Source: Candidatus Zixiibacteriota bacterium (GTDB lineage: Bacteria; Zixibacteria; MSB-5A5; GN15; PGXB01). From it: DNA of 64,000 nt. The notes beneath the pieces were generated by a model, which was not told the DNA's origin, made no database searches, and was given only the letters and a program-made list of their open reading frames with translations. The translations under genes and the position numbers were made by a program. Location of the stretch: contig JAFGAL010000010.1 in assembly GCA_016933695.1 (NCBI GenBank), forward strand, positions 1-64,000, written 5' to 3'. Below, in pieces: positions 9,604 to 17,849 of this stretch. Each line of letters starts with the position of its first letter. Positions within the stretch are counted from its first letter, which is position 1.

Positions 9604-10515
9604 CTAAATCATCTTGAAAACAAAACCGATGCCGAGCGTCTCTTTGAGACGTCCTTTCTTGCTCACCTGCTTGTCATACAAAAGTTGCGTATAGAAATTC
9701 ACCGTGATGATTTTCGAGAGCGATGCCGCGATTATATTCTCCCAGTTGACATCGATTGCTTTCCAGTCATCCTCGAACGGTGTGCCCGCTACGTCATCTT
9801 TGCCGGAGAAGAAGAAGGCTTTGTACAGTGTCAGCTTGCCGGTATACTGCATCTGGTGATTGAGCGTCAGCGAAACATCCGTCACCGATTCGATACCGCC
9901 GTCGGTCAGGGTGGAATCCTCGGTTATTATATTCACGCTGTCGATAATCACGTCGCGCTTGATAATCTGTCGCAGGGCCAGACCCAGGCGGCTGGTAATC
10001 AGGTCGTTTTCCTTCTCATAAAACCGCCGTGCGATACCCGCCGATTCGGTCAGCTTGGTCGGCGTGAAATTGCGTTTCTTGGGCGTAAACGAGGCATTGA
10101 GAAACTGCGATTCCACTCGAAACGCAACATAGGGATCAATGTAAGCACGATGAAGCAGGAACCGTCCGACGTTTTCGAAATCGATCAGGTCGGTTGATTT
10201 CTTCGGGTGATTCCACGACTTGTCTTCATTTTGCGTGATGGTTTGTCCGAACGACAGTTTCAGCGTTGAGCGCAGGTGAAACCAGTCGCTAAGCCGTTTT
10301 TCGGCGGCACCGTTGAGATTGCCGACCCAGCTGAACGCCCCCGACTCGCCGCCTTCCCAGGAATCCGAATAGGCGGTCTGGGTGGTGGTCACATCGACCA
10401 CCAGCGACTTTTTCCACCCGACATGACTGGTGTCGATTTCCTGCGCCGCGACAAGGCCTGTCGACAGGATGAGCGCCCCCAGTATGCCGACTATGGTTTT
10501 GGATGTTATTGTCAT
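9604..10515 (-). CDS. DUF3078-like outer-membrane or periplasmic protein
   Basis: 303 residues with a signal peptide ending near GLVAAQE. The body is rich in alternating aromatic/polar beta-strands. It has the W-GG pattern (SDSWEGGESG), a second segment of the LRSTLKLSFGQT type, then KKSTDLIDFENV, as in the DUF3078 family of Bacteroidota and relatives, and it ends in a Phe-rich strand (GIGFVFKMI), as expected for an outer-membrane barrel. Function unknown. The start was chosen at 10515 rather than the longer frame at 10668 because GGGAGGT sits 8 bases before this ATG and the signal peptide begins there. It is the second gene of a two-gene unit with the MscS gene, 20 bases apart. Confidence 0.8.
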   Translation of the reverse strand: MTITSKTIVGILGALILSTGLVAAQEIDTSHVGWKKSLVVDVTTTQTAYSDSWEGGESGAFSWVGNLNGAAEKRLSDWFHLRSTLKLSFGQTITQNEDKSWNHPKKSTDLIDFENVGRFLLHRAYIDPYVAFRVESQFLNASFTPKKRNFTPTKLTESAGIARRFYEKENDLITSRLGLALRQIIKRDVIIDSVNIITEDSTLTDGGIESVTDVSLTLNHQMQYTGKLTLYKAFFFSGKDDVAGTPFEDDWKAIDVNWENIIAASLSKIITVNFYTQLLYDKQVSKKGRLKETLGIGFVFKMI

Positions 10516-10535
10516 AAGTATTCTACCTCCCTGAT

Positions 10536-11348
10536 TTATGCCGTTACCTGATGCATGTGAACGTCCTGTTGCGGGAACGGAATCGAGATGCCTTCCCGGT
10601 CGAAGGTCAGCTTGACTTTTTCCGTTATGTCGAAATACACGCCCCAGTAATCCCCGGTTTTTACCCACGGGCGAACCACGAAATTCACCGAGCTGTCGGC
10701 CAATTCGGATACCGCCACGGTTGGAGCCGGGTCTTTGAGAATGCGCGAGTCCTCGGACAGAATCCGCTCCAGTGTGGTCTTGGCTTTCTTGATATCGTCG
10801 CCGTAACCGATACCGAACACCAGATCGACCCGCCGCATTTCCATTGCGGAATAGTTGGTGATATTGTCGCTGGTTATTTTACTGTTGGGAACAATCACTT
10901 TCTTGTTGTCCGGTGTGTTGAGAACCGTGTTGAAAATCTGGACCGATTCCACCGATCCGGCGGTTCCGCCGGCTTCGACATAATCACCCGCCTTGAATGG
11001 ACGAAACGCGATCAACATCACGCCCGCCGCGAAGTTGGATAACGATCCCTGAAGCGCGAAACCGATCGCCAGACCGGCGGCACCGACCACGGCCACGAAA
11101 GAACCGGTTTGAACACCGACCGTTCCCAACGCCGCGATGATGATAAAGGCCATCAGGGCGATCCTGGTCAGGCTGACGACGAATTTGGCCAGCGTATCAT
11201 CCACATTGCTGCGGGTCATCAGCCGCCGTACGACTCCGGCCAGGATACCGACCGCGATACGACCGATAACCAGGATGGCAATCGCGCCGACGATTTTCAG
11301 TCCGTACAGGGTGGCCCAATCCGTTAAGGTTGCCATAATGTCTTCCAT
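10536..11348 (-). CDS. MscS-family small-conductance mechanosensitive channel
   Basis: 270 residues, the usual length for compact MscS proteins. There are three N-terminal membrane helices (about 13-35, 60-80 and 85-115). The third is the Gly/Ala-rich pore helix (VVGAAGLAIGFALQG followed by SLSNFAAGVML). A beta-domain (FKAGDYVEAGGTAGSV, then the PNSKI motif) and a C-terminal alpha/beta domain follow. It forms an inner-membrane tension-gated channel that releases solutes on osmotic downshock. The start is set by GGGAGGT 10 bases upstream; an internal ATG at 11336 is possible. It is first in an operon with the DUF3078-like gene. Confidence 0.93.
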   Translation of the reverse strand: MEDIMATLTDWATLYGLKIVGAIAILVIGRIAVGILAGVVRRLMTRSNVDDTLAKFVVSLTRIALMAFIIIAALGTVGVQTGSFVAVVGAAGLAIGFALQGSLSNFAAGVMLIAFRPFKAGDYVEAGGTAGSVESVQIFNTVLNTPDNKKVIVPNSKITSDNITNYSAMEMRRVDLVFGIGYGDDIKKAKTTLERILSEDSRILKDPAPTVAVSELADSSVNFVVRPWVKTGDYWGVYFDITEKVKLTFDREGISIPFPQQDVHMHQVTA

Positions 11349-11375
11349 GTCTGACCTTACCTCCCATCTATCTGG

Positions 11376-11381
11376 TTTATA
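11376..11381 (-). promoter_or_regulatory. Possible -10 box for the mscS unit
   Basis: TATAAA on the minus strand, about 28 bases upstream of the ATG at 11348. The best -35 (TTTACG) is at 19-base spacing, so support is modest. Confidence 0.35.
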
Positions 11382-11568
11382 ATTGGCATTGAACTTTCCA
11401 CGTAAACGTCGGTCAGATTATATCCGTTCCCTTTTTGGTACATGTTTTTCCCAACCAACTCATTAACCCCTTCAGTGAACATGGCGTTAAAATATGTGCC
11501 GGAGTGTTTTTTCGCGAGGAATATAGGGATTGTGATGACAAAAGCAAGGGGATATCCCCAAAAAGACA

Positions 11569-11598
11569 TTGACGCCCGTCCATTTTTATATCTATATA
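11569..11598 (+). promoter_or_regulatory. Sigma-70 promoter of the purine permease gene
   Basis: TTGACG (11569-11574), an 18-base spacer, and TATATA (11593-11598). The start would be near 11605, leaving a short leader with AAGGGAGGAG before GTG 11626. The TTG inside the -35 should not be read as a start codon. Confidence 0.65.
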
Positions 11599-11625
11599 GC
11601 GGAACATGACATAAGGGAGGAGATC

Positions 11626-12897
11626 GTGAAATTTCTTACCGGACAGACGGATATAAAAACCGAAGTCCTCGCCGGGGCAACCACGTTTCTGGCGATGGCA
11701 TACATTCTTTTCGTGCACCCGGAAATGCTGTCGAATACCGGCATGGACAGGGACGCCCTGATCGCGGTGACCTGTATCGCCGCGGCGATCGGGACAATTC
11801 TGGTCGGCGTGCTGGCCGATACGCCGATCGCGATGGCACCGGGGATGGGCTTGAACTCGTATTTCACTTATTCGGTGGTACTCGGGGAAAAAGTCGCCTG
11901 GCCGACCGCGCTGGGGATCGTGTTTATCTCCGGGCTGTTCTTTTTTCTGCTGACCACGGTCGGTATCCGCAAACGTCTGGTCGAGGCGATTCCGAACTCG
12001 CTGATTTTCGCAATTGCGGTCGGGATCGGAATGTTTATCACGTTTATGGGACTGGTCGATATCGGGATCATTGTCAAGAACGATGCCACGCTGGTGTCCG
12101 CCGGGGCGCTGACCGGGCCGGTGCTGCTCGGCCTGAGCGCACTTCTGGTGATGGTCATCCTGCAGAATCTCAAAGTGCGCGGATCGCTGATTATCGGGAT
12201 CGTGTTCGCCACGTTGCTCGCGCTGCTGTTCGGCTATGTCAAACCGCCGGCGCAATTCGTCACGCTGGATATCGACCTGTCGCCGATCGCGTTCAAGCTG
12301 GATATTCTGGGAGCGCTGAAGGGAAGTTTGTTTGGGACGATTTTCGCGATGATGTTTATCGATATGTTCGATTCGATCGGGACGATTATCGCCTGTTCGC
12401 ACAAGGCGGGGCTGGTGGACAGGGACGGTCATATCCGCCGGATCGACCGCCTCCTGGGGATCGATGCGCTCGCGACCATGATCGGCGCGGCGCTGGGAAC
12501 GTCGACCACGACGTCGTATATCGAATCCGGCGCGGGAATCGAGCAGGGGGGACGCACCGGGCTGACATCGATTGTCACCGGAGTGCTGTTCCTGCTGAGT
12601 CTGGTGTTTATCCCGGTGATCGGGATGGTGCCGAAATTCGCCACCGGGCCGGCGCTGGTGATGGTGGGGCTGTTCATGATGGCCGAAGTGGTCAAGATCG
12701 ATTTCAAGAAACTCGATGAGGCGTTCCCGTCGTTCGTGATTATCGTGATGATCGCACTGAGTTATTCGATCAGCCGCGGTCTGGCGTTCGGGTTCATCGC
12801 GTATGTATTGTTAAAGACGGTCTCGCGCAAATTCAGCGACATCAAACCGGCCATGTGGATCATCGCCCTGTTATCAATCCTGTTCTTCGTGGTGTAG
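11626..12897 (+). CDS. NCS2/AzgA-family adenine/guanine/hypoxanthine permease
   Basis: 423 residues from the GTG at 11626, which follows AAGGGAGGAG at ideal spacing; an upstream TTG frame to 11569 lies inside the promoter. There are about 12-14 membrane helices. Family motifs are TTFLAMAYILFVHP near the N-terminus, APGMGLNSYFTYSVV, MMFIDMFDSIGT, and the signature GTSTTTSYIESGAGI. It sits in the inner membrane as a proton-driven uptake carrier for purine bases (AzgA/PbuG type). It is a single gene; no purine riboswitch is visible in the 20-base leader, and no terminator was found directly after it. Confidence 0.9.
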   Translation: MKFLTGQTDIKTEVLAGATTFLAMAYILFVHPEMLSNTGMDRDALIAVTCIAAAIGTILVGVLADTPIAMAPGMGLNSYFTYSVVLGEKVAWPTALGIVFISGLFFFLLTTVGIRKRLVEAIPNSLIFAIAVGIGMFITFMGLVDIGIIVKNDATLVSAGALTGPVLLGLSALLVMVILQNLKVRGSLIIGIVFATLLALLFGYVKPPAQFVTLDIDLSPIAFKLDILGALKGSLFGTIFAMMFIDMFDSIGTIIACSHKAGLVDRDGHIRRIDRLLGIDALATMIGAALGTSTTTSYIESGAGIEQGGRTGLTSIVTGVLFLLSLVFIPVIGMVPKFATGPALVMVGLFMMAEVVKIDFKKLDEAFPSFVIIVMIALSYSISRGLAFGFIAYVLLKTVSRKFSDIKPAMWIIALLSILFFVV

Positions 12898-13205
12898 GGA
12901 TGCGAAGCGAGTTCAAAAAATGTCAAAAACCGTTGTAACGCCTGTCCGGATAAAGCGATACGCGAATTCCGAAATGGCTTCGTTTTGAAATATGACGTTT
13001 TCCCTGCACGAGACATTTGGGTTCGTTTCCCTATTTTTTATTATTCGATAGTAGTTTGCTAGCAAAATTGTAAGTTACATAATTATGACAATCCACTGCA
13101 ATGCACCCTTTGCGTATAGGTATAGACGGTACTCGTCTCATTAAACGGGGATATTATGCAATTAGCATCGGTTTGATAGTGATTTTGTGAGGGGGGAAGA
13201 AAAGA

Positions 13206-13236
13206 CATCAGCGGTCGATCTGAGGATCGACCGATC
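13206..13236. repeat. REP-like palindromic repeat, copy 1
   Basis: A 31-base unit whose core CGGTCGATC-TGAG-GATCGACCG is a perfect inverted repeat. It is identical to the copy at 13386-13416, and the ATCACA..GGGG tail that follows is shared with the copy near 35568. Confidence 0.8.
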
Positions 13237-13304
13237 ACATGCAGGGGCCTACTTGTTGGGTTAAAATGAAAACAATGTCCGGGATGCCTTTGCCATTTGC
13301 GGGA

Positions 13305-13350
13305 GGCCCCCCCGGCCGTGATCGGCGGGTCCTCAGACCCGCCGCGCGAA
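13305..13350 (-). repeat. REP-like palindromic repeat, copy 2 (opposite orientation)
   Basis: Core GGCGGGTC-CTCA-GACCCGCC. Its reverse complement reads GGCGGGTCTGAGGACCCGCC followed by GATCACGG..GGGG, the same layout as copies 1, 3 and 4 but with a different arm sequence. The arms changed in a compensated way. Confidence 0.7.
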
Positions 13351-13385
13351 GCGTCTTTAAATCCCACGCCATAACATGGTCAAAT

Positions 13386-13416
13386 CATCAGCGGTCGATC
13401 TGAGGATCGACCGATC
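13386..13416. repeat. REP-like palindromic repeat, copy 3
   Basis: Identical over 31 bases to 13206-13236, 180 bases away and in the same orientation. Confidence 0.8.
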
Positions 13417-13521
13417 TAATGCACAATGTAAAACATGGTGCCGCAATTTCACTACCAACTCAATGGTGATTCCCCAATGCACCCTTCTATAGATACGATA
13501 ACGATCAACAAAGGAGTCGAT

Positions 13522-13749
13522 ATGGTCAAAAATATTGTCCGGCGGAATCCCAATGATTTTGCCGTCTCAAATTTCAAGAAAAGACGGCAACCAATAAACA
13601 AATACATTGGGGAAACGAACCCATTTTGCAAAGAAATAACACCTTGTGATATAAAAGATTACGGCAATATGCCCGCAATCGGCCGCGAGCAAAACGAACC
13701 CAATACCGCAACTGTCTATCCCATCGCAAACATCGTGGCACCACAATGA
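13522..13749 (+). CDS. Possible small basic protein overlapping a dispersed repeat
   Basis: A 75-residue frame starting at ATG 13522 with an excellent SD (AAAGGAG, 5-base spacing). The product is basic with no signal peptide or known domain. Its second half, around IGETNPFCKE and GREQNEPN, coincides with the 108-base repeat on the other strand, so the frame may be a by-product of the repeat. KTNP/NEPN-like frames in repeat DNA are seen in other environmental genomes (from memory). Coding status is uncertain. Confidence 0.3.
   Translation: MVKNIVRRNPNDFAVSNFKKRRQPINKYIGETNPFCKEITPCDIKDYGNMPAIGREQNEPNTATVYPIANIVAPQ
13599..13706 (-). repeat. Dispersed 108-base repeat, copy B
   Basis: Its reverse complement aligns end to end with 35231-35340 at roughly three quarters identity by eye, including a 20-base identical block (gttcgtttccccaatgtatt) and tattgggttYgtttt at the other end. 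Confidence 0.7.
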
Positions 13750-13846
13750 AATTTAAATTTGACAAAAACGGCAATGCCGCGTTTTCTTTATTGGATATAT
13801 ATTAGTCAAAAATGTCAATTATATATTTTAAATAACAGGGGGGATT

Positions 13847-14557
13847 ATGGACTTACGCAAATATGCAGTGATTGCATCGGTTGCGATACTGCTTTTGTTT
13901 GTGACATCGTCTTCCGGGGAAACTGATTTTACGATGTCCAAAGGGGTTGGGGATGCCAATCGGGATGGCAAAGTCAATATCCTCGACATCTATTTCCTTA
14001 TGAACTATATCTACGGCAATCCTCCCGGCCCGGCGCCGGTTCCGCTTTTGGCCGGTGATGCTGATCTGGATGGCAATGTTGACCTGCGGGATATGCTCAC
14101 ATTGATTCACACCGTTTTTACCGCCCCGATAGTCGGCGAAATAATCCGTCATTCCGGTTGTTTGTCTTATGCCAAGGATAATGTCGATTTCGAACATGAT
14201 TATTGTCTGCCTGATGGCATTACCTATTCTTATAACGGGACCGATGTATTGAATATTAAACATACGAATGCCGGATTCAACTGCTGTCCGATTATCCACG
14301 CGACTATCAGTCGCAGTCAACAGCAAATCACCATTGAAGAATACGAGACGTATGAGCATGGGGAACCCTGCACCTGTCTTTGTCTTTTTGATGTCGAATA
14401 CCAGGTAACCGGCCTTCCGCCCGGTGTGTATACCCTTGTGATAATGGGCCTGTATTTGAATGAAGAGGAGTATCTGACTGCGACGATCAATCTGGTGGAA
14501 AATCCTGTCGGCGAATACACTGTCCCGCGCTATTTGTATCCGTGGTGTCTGTATTGA
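13847..14557 (+). CDS. Small secreted dockerin-repeat protein
   Basis: 236 residues. A signal peptide (about 1-24, ending near TSSSG) is followed by a pair of dockerin-like calcium repeats (GDANRDGKVNILD and GDADLDGNVDLRD, about 35-95). A Cys-rich beta domain of about 140 residues (nine Cys, including FNCCP and CTCLC) is not a family I recognise. Proteins with an N-terminal dockerin pair and a variable partner domain are common in Zixibacteria-like genomes. The start follows GGGGGG 3 bases upstream. Exported; role unknown. A TTGACA at 13759 may be part of its promoter, with only a weak -10 (TTTTCT). Confidence 0.8.
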   Translation: MDLRKYAVIASVAILLLFVTSSSGETDFTMSKGVGDANRDGKVNILDIYFLMNYIYGNPPGPAPVPLLAGDADLDGNVDLRDMLTLIHTVFTAPIVGEIIRHSGCLSYAKDNVDFEHDYCLPDGITYSYNGTDVLNIKHTNAGFNCCPIIHATISRSQQQITIEEYETYEHGEPCTCLCLFDVEYQVTGLPPGVYTLVIMGLYLNEEEYLTATINLVENPVGEYTVPRYLYPWCLY

Positions 14558-14613
14558 CAGACTGCGGGGAGTAAAATAGTGTTTCAATGGCATTTATAAA
14601 TTTTACAAATCGG

Positions 14614-14642
14614 TTGACAAATCGTCTATGAAGTGATTAATT
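14614..14642 (+). promoter_or_regulatory. Possible sigma-70 promoter for the outer-membrane barrel gene
   Basis: A perfect TTGACA (14614-14619), 17-base spacer and weak TTAATT (14637-14642), about 90 bases before the ATG at 14733. Confidence 0.4.
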
Positions 14643-14732
14643 CAAGATTTAATCCGGTCGGGTGTCGGCTAATACGCCCGCCGGCGGAAAACGAAAAATA
14701 GCGATAACGCAATACATATCGAGGACGTGATA

Positions 14733-15377
14733 ATGAGGAAGTCTCAGATTTTTATCGCCCTGGCGCTGGTGCTGGCGCTGTCGGTGGCGGCAATGGCCCA
14801 GGAGGATGAAGAGGAAGAAAAGTGGCGTGATTTTGAGGTTACCCTGATCGGCGGCGGCAGTCTTCCGATGGGTGATTTTAAAGATTGGTCGGATACGCTC
14901 GGCGCGAATTTCGGCTTTACGGTCGGTCTCGCCGCCGGCTATTATTTTACCGAACGGTTTTCGGCGGGCCTGTATTTTACCTATTCCGATCATGGCACGG
15001 ATAATTACGATCTCGGCTATAAAATGTATGATATCGGCGGATATCTCAAGTATGCCTTTACCGGCGAGTCCAACTGGGAACCGTACGTGAAACTGTCCGG
15101 CGGCGCACTGGCTCCGAAATTCGCCACCTGGGTGACTCCCGATCGCAACCTTCTGCGGGAATTGTCCTATGATCCCGCGATCAGTCTCGGAGTGATGGCC
15201 GGCGTGTTATATTACACGTCAGATTTCGGCGGCATTTATGCCGAGGTGGGATTTCATAACGATCTGACCAAGGATGTCGAAGCCGAATATGCCGGTGAGA
15301 CTTATAAGCTCGAAAGCAATGTCAATTATATCCAGATGCGAGTCGGGGTATCGGTCTTTTTTGGCCCTGAAGATTAA
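14733..15377 (+). CDS. Outer-membrane beta-barrel protein (OmpA-like/porin-like barrel)
   Basis: 214 residues. The signal peptide ends at AAMAQ, followed by an acidic linker and then about eight amphipathic strands rich in Gly/Tyr/Phe (VTLIGGGSLPMGDF, GFTVGLAAGYYF, SAGLYFTYSDHG). It ends in a terminal Phe strand (VGVSVFFG), the pattern of the PF13505-type 8-strand barrel. No OmpA peptidoglycan domain is present. The start was chosen at ATG 14733 (GAGG 8 bases upstream) rather than the GTG two codons before. It is monocistronic with a strong terminator. The function could be structural or a small channel. Confidence 0.85.
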   Translation: MRKSQIFIALALVLALSVAAMAQEDEEEEKWRDFEVTLIGGGSLPMGDFKDWSDTLGANFGFTVGLAAGYYFTERFSAGLYFTYSDHGTDNYDLGYKMYDIGGYLKYAFTGESNWEPYVKLSGGALAPKFATWVTPDRNLLRELSYDPAISLGVMAGVLYYTSDFGGIYAEVGFHNDLTKDVEAEYAGETYKLESNVNYIQMRVGVSVFFGPED

Positions 15378-15398
15378 TAGTCGCACATATCGATTTTC

Positions 15399-15429
15399 AT
15401 GCCCCTTCGCATCGAAGGGGCATTTTTTT
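15399..15429 (+). terminator. Rho-independent terminator
   Basis: atgccccttcg and cgaaggggcat around a three-base loop, followed by a run of T; ends the barrel gene. Confidence 0.9.
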
Positions 15430-15453
15430 GTTTATTGCACGTTGGGAATTGCC

Positions 15454-15459
15454 TATACT
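15454..15459 (+). promoter_or_regulatory. -10 box placing the NtrC-like mRNA start at its ATG
   Basis: TATACT ends 6 bases before the ATG at 15466, so the transcript would begin at or next to the start codon; there is no SD. The -35 options (TTGCAC at 13 bases, TTGTTT at 20) are poor. Confidence 0.35.
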
Positions 15460-15465
15460 GACTTC

Positions 15466-16800
15466 ATGCCGACAACCAAACTGCTATTAGTTGACGACGA
15501 AGCCGCGCAAAGAAAGATGCTGGCCGGATATCTGTCCAAACACGATTTCACGGTGAAAGAAGCCGGCTCCGGCGAGGAGGCGGTAAAGCTGTACCCGTCG
15601 TTTTTCTCCCCGGTGGCGGTGGTGGATATGAAAATGCCCGGCATGAACGGGATCGAACTGATCGGCCGTCTCAGGGAAATCAATCCGTTTGTGCAGATTA
15701 TTGTACTGACCGCGTTCGGTTCGGTGGAGACGGCGGTGGAGGCGATGCGGGTCGGAGCATTCCATTATCAGACCAAGCCGGTGGAGCTGGAAGAATTACT
15801 CGTGAATCTGCGCAAGGCGTCCGAACAACATCGCCTGGTGGTGGAACATCGGGTCCTCAATGACACAGTCACTGAGCGCTTCGGAAGTGGTGAAATCATC
15901 GGGCACTCGCCGGCGATTACCAAAGCATTGGAATTGATTCATCTGGCGGCGCCGGGAGATACCACAGTACTGGTGACCGGGGCGTCGGGCACCGGCAAGG
16001 AACTGGCGGCGCGAGCGATCCATTCGCTGTCACCACGCAAAGACGGACGGTTTGTGGCGGTCAACTGCGCCGCGATGCCGGAAAACCTGCTTGAGGCGGA
16101 GTTGTTCGGCCATGAGAAAGGGGCATTCACCGGGGCAATCAGACGCAAACTGGGAAAATTCGAGCTGGCCGACGGGGGGACGATCTTTCTCGATGAAATC
16201 GGTGATATGCCGACGGTGATGCAGGCAAAACTACTACGGGTGCTCGAAGAACGTCAGATCGAACGTCTGGGAGCGGAGGACAGTGTCACGCTGGACGTGC
16301 GGGTAATTGCGGCCACCAATCGCGATCTGGAGAAGCTGATCGAGGCGGGAGATTTCCGTGAGGATTTATATTATCGTATTAACGTGGTGTCGATCCGGAT
16401 GCCGACCCTGGCGGAACATCCCGGAGACATTCTGCTTCTCGCGGAGAAATTCCTTGCCGATTTTTGCACCAAGCTGGGCAAGACTATCTCGGGATTCAGC
16501 CCCGAGGCGGCGGGCGCGCTGACACAATACCAATGGCCGGGCAACGTGCGGGAACTGCAAAATGTGATCGAACGGGCGGTGGTGCTGGCACGAAATGACA
16601 CCATCGGTATTGCCGAACTTCCAGGATTGCATCCGGGCGGAGATATCCACGTGGAAACCATGGAAAAGCTGGCGGACGTGGAAAAGGCGCATATTCGCCG
16701 GATTCTGGACCAGATGGGGGGCAATATCGGCAAGTCGGCGGAAGTGCTTGGTATTCATCGCAATACCCTGCGTGCCAAGATCAAAGATTATAATCTCTAA
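15466..16800 (+). CDS. Sigma-54-dependent NtrC-family response regulator
   Basis: 444 residues. The receiver domain (1-120) has the acidic pair D10-D11, phosphoacceptor D54 (VVDMKMPG), a TA switch and the KP pair. The AAA+ central domain (about 145-385) has Walker A GASGTGKE, the sigma-54 contact loop GAFTGA, Walker B TIFLDEIG, and an arginine-finger region. A C-terminal Fis-type helix-turn-helix (GKSAEVLGIHRNTLRAKI) completes it. It activates RNA polymerase with sigma-54 from upstream sites when phosphorylated. The frame is open back to 15274 but homology begins at this ATG. No kinase is adjacent; the NtrB-like kinase at 27248-29101 is the candidate partner. A sigma-54 type promoter lies 120 bases downstream of its stop. 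Confidence 0.93.
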   Translation: MPTTKLLLVDDEAAQRKMLAGYLSKHDFTVKEAGSGEEAVKLYPSFFSPVAVVDMKMPGMNGIELIGRLREINPFVQIIVLTAFGSVETAVEAMRVGAFHYQTKPVELEELLVNLRKASEQHRLVVEHRVLNDTVTERFGSGEIIGHSPAITKALELIHLAAPGDTTVLVTGASGTGKELAARAIHSLSPRKDGRFVAVNCAAMPENLLEAELFGHEKGAFTGAIRRKLGKFELADGGTIFLDEIGDMPTVMQAKLLRVLEERQIERLGAEDSVTLDVRVIAATNRDLEKLIEAGDFREDLYYRINVVSIRMPTLAEHPGDILLLAEKFLADFCTKLGKTISGFSPEAAGALTQYQWPGNVRELQNVIERAVVLARNDTIGIAELPGLHPGGDIHVETMEKLADVEKAHIRRILDQMGGNIGKSAEVLGIHRNTLRAKIKDYNL

Positions 16801-16824
16801 CAAGTCAATCTAAAATCGGTGCAG

Positions 16825-16837
16825 GGGGATGTTCCCC
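16825..16837. promoter_or_regulatory. Inverted repeat, candidate activator site
   Basis: GGGGA-tgt-TCCCC, about 110-120 bases upstream of the predicted sigma-54 start: the usual position for an NtrC-family enhancer site. It could instead be an incidental hairpin. Confidence 0.35.
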
Positions 16838-16919
16838 ATGAACAGTAATTGTGCCGAATTGGGCTGTTTAGCAATAATGGCTTGTTGTTATCCTATTGCC
16901 GTGTAGACAGATACGAAGC

Positions 16920-16936
16920 TTGGCACGAGGTTTGTA
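16920..16936 (+). promoter_or_regulatory. Sigma-54 (-24/-12) promoter
   Basis: TTGGCACG (16920-16927), four bases, then TTGTA (16932-16936). This fits the YTGGCACG-N4-TTGCW consensus with one change (C to T in the -12 GC), and the GG-N10-G spacing is exact. Transcription would begin near 16947, leaving about 20 bases that contain AAAGGAG before the ATG at 16968. Confidence 0.65.
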
Positions 16937-16967
16937 TTACATTCTCATGGAAACAAAGGAGATTGAT

Positions 16968-17831
16968 ATGAAAAAGATATTTCTGATAATGACGATGGCG
17001 ATGCTGACAGTGGCTTTTGTCGGATGTGATGAAGATGACGACGATTATATCGTAATTGATGATATTGCCGATCCACAGGCTCCGCAGGGGGTGTATTCCA
17101 TAACCGCGGACGAGGCGGTCTATCTGTACTGGTTGCCGGTCGAATACGACAATCTTCGCTTTTATCGGATATGGCGGAATACCGACGGCGGCAACGACTA
17201 CTATTTGTATGACACGGCACTGACGACCTCGTACGTCGATCTGGGTGTTTCCAACGGCAATACGTATTATTATGCCGTGACCACCTATGGCTGGGATCGT
17301 GAGGAGTCGCGGTTATCCTATGAGTTTGTCTGGGATACGCCGCGCCCCGAGGGGTCCGGTCTGGCGTTGTATGATTCCAATACCAATCCGAATTTTTCCG
17401 GATTCGATTTCTCGGCTCAGGCGATTCGTCCGTGGGACTATGCCATGACTGATGTCTTTATCGACTATGATGCCGGGCTGGAGACGTTTTTTCTCAATAT
17501 CGGTCGGGACACCACGGACATTCAGGATATGGGATTCACGTACAGTTTCGACGAGATTACGATGGCGCCCGATACGACCGTCGGCTGGTCCTATGTCGGC
17601 TGGCTGGAAATAATCGAAGGACATACCTATATTATCTGGACGCATGAAAACACGTTCGCCAAACTGCGGGTGACGTATGCCGACTATGTCAACGGCTATG
17701 TCGAGTTTCAGTGGGCGCACCAGGAAGACATCGGCAATCCGCAACTTCGCCCTCGGGCTTCGGACGACAATACGTTTCTCAAGCAACGTCCTTCCGTAAA
17801 TATGACGGCCGCCAATGGCCGAAACGAATAA
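16968..17831 (+). CDS. Lipoprotein with fibronectin type III-like domain
   Basis: 287 residues. An N-terminal signal ends at a Cys (AFVGCDEDDDD), consistent with a lipoprotein anchored after cleavage before that Cys, and is followed by an acidic stretch. Residues about 30-115 form an FnIII-like sandwich (PQAPQGVYSITADEAVYLYW at its start, then TYYYAVTTYGWDREES). The rest is a beta-rich domain of unknown family. The start was chosen at ATG 16968 because AAAGGAG is 6 bases upstream. It is the first gene after the sigma-54 type promoter and lies 18 bases ahead of the DUF4384 gene, so the two are probably co-transcribed. Confidence 0.8.
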   Translation: MKKIFLIMTMAMLTVAFVGCDEDDDDYIVIDDIADPQAPQGVYSITADEAVYLYWLPVEYDNLRFYRIWRNTDGGNDYYLYDTALTTSYVDLGVSNGNTYYYAVTTYGWDREESRLSYEFVWDTPRPEGSGLALYDSNTNPNFSGFDFSAQAIRPWDYAMTDVFIDYDAGLETFFLNIGRDTTDIQDMGFTYSFDEITMAPDTTVGWSYVGWLEIIEGHTYIIWTHENTFAKLRVTYADYVNGYVEFQWAHQEDIGNPQLRPRASDDNTFLKQRPSVNMTAANGRNE

Positions 17832-17849
17832 AGGAACGAGGTAAGTATC

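Larger units (their letters stand above)
12898..13521. other. Repeat-rich intergenic island
   Basis: No gene supported. It contains three copies of a REP-like palindromic repeat (13206-13236, 13305-13350, 13386-13416) and a partial gggttcgtttccc block near 13019 that resembles one end of the 108-base repeat at 13599-13706. The reading frames here run through repeats and lack SD sequences. Confidence 0.6.

Noticed and set aside
11569..11625. TTG start extending the permease by 19 codons
   Set aside because: The TTG is part of the -35 box; GTG 11626 has a strong SD and matches where the family begins.
11413..12432. 339-codon minus-strand frame over the purine permease
   Set aside because: Product is a run of Gln/Arg/His/Asp typical of antisense to a membrane protein; the permease is clear on the plus strand.
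13083..13367. 94-codon minus-strand frame in the repeat island
   Set aside because: Translation of REP-like repeat DNA; no SD and no conserved pattern.
15274..15465. Upstream extension of the NtrC-like regulator
   Set aside because: Overlaps the end of the barrel gene and its terminator; homology starts at ATG 15466.
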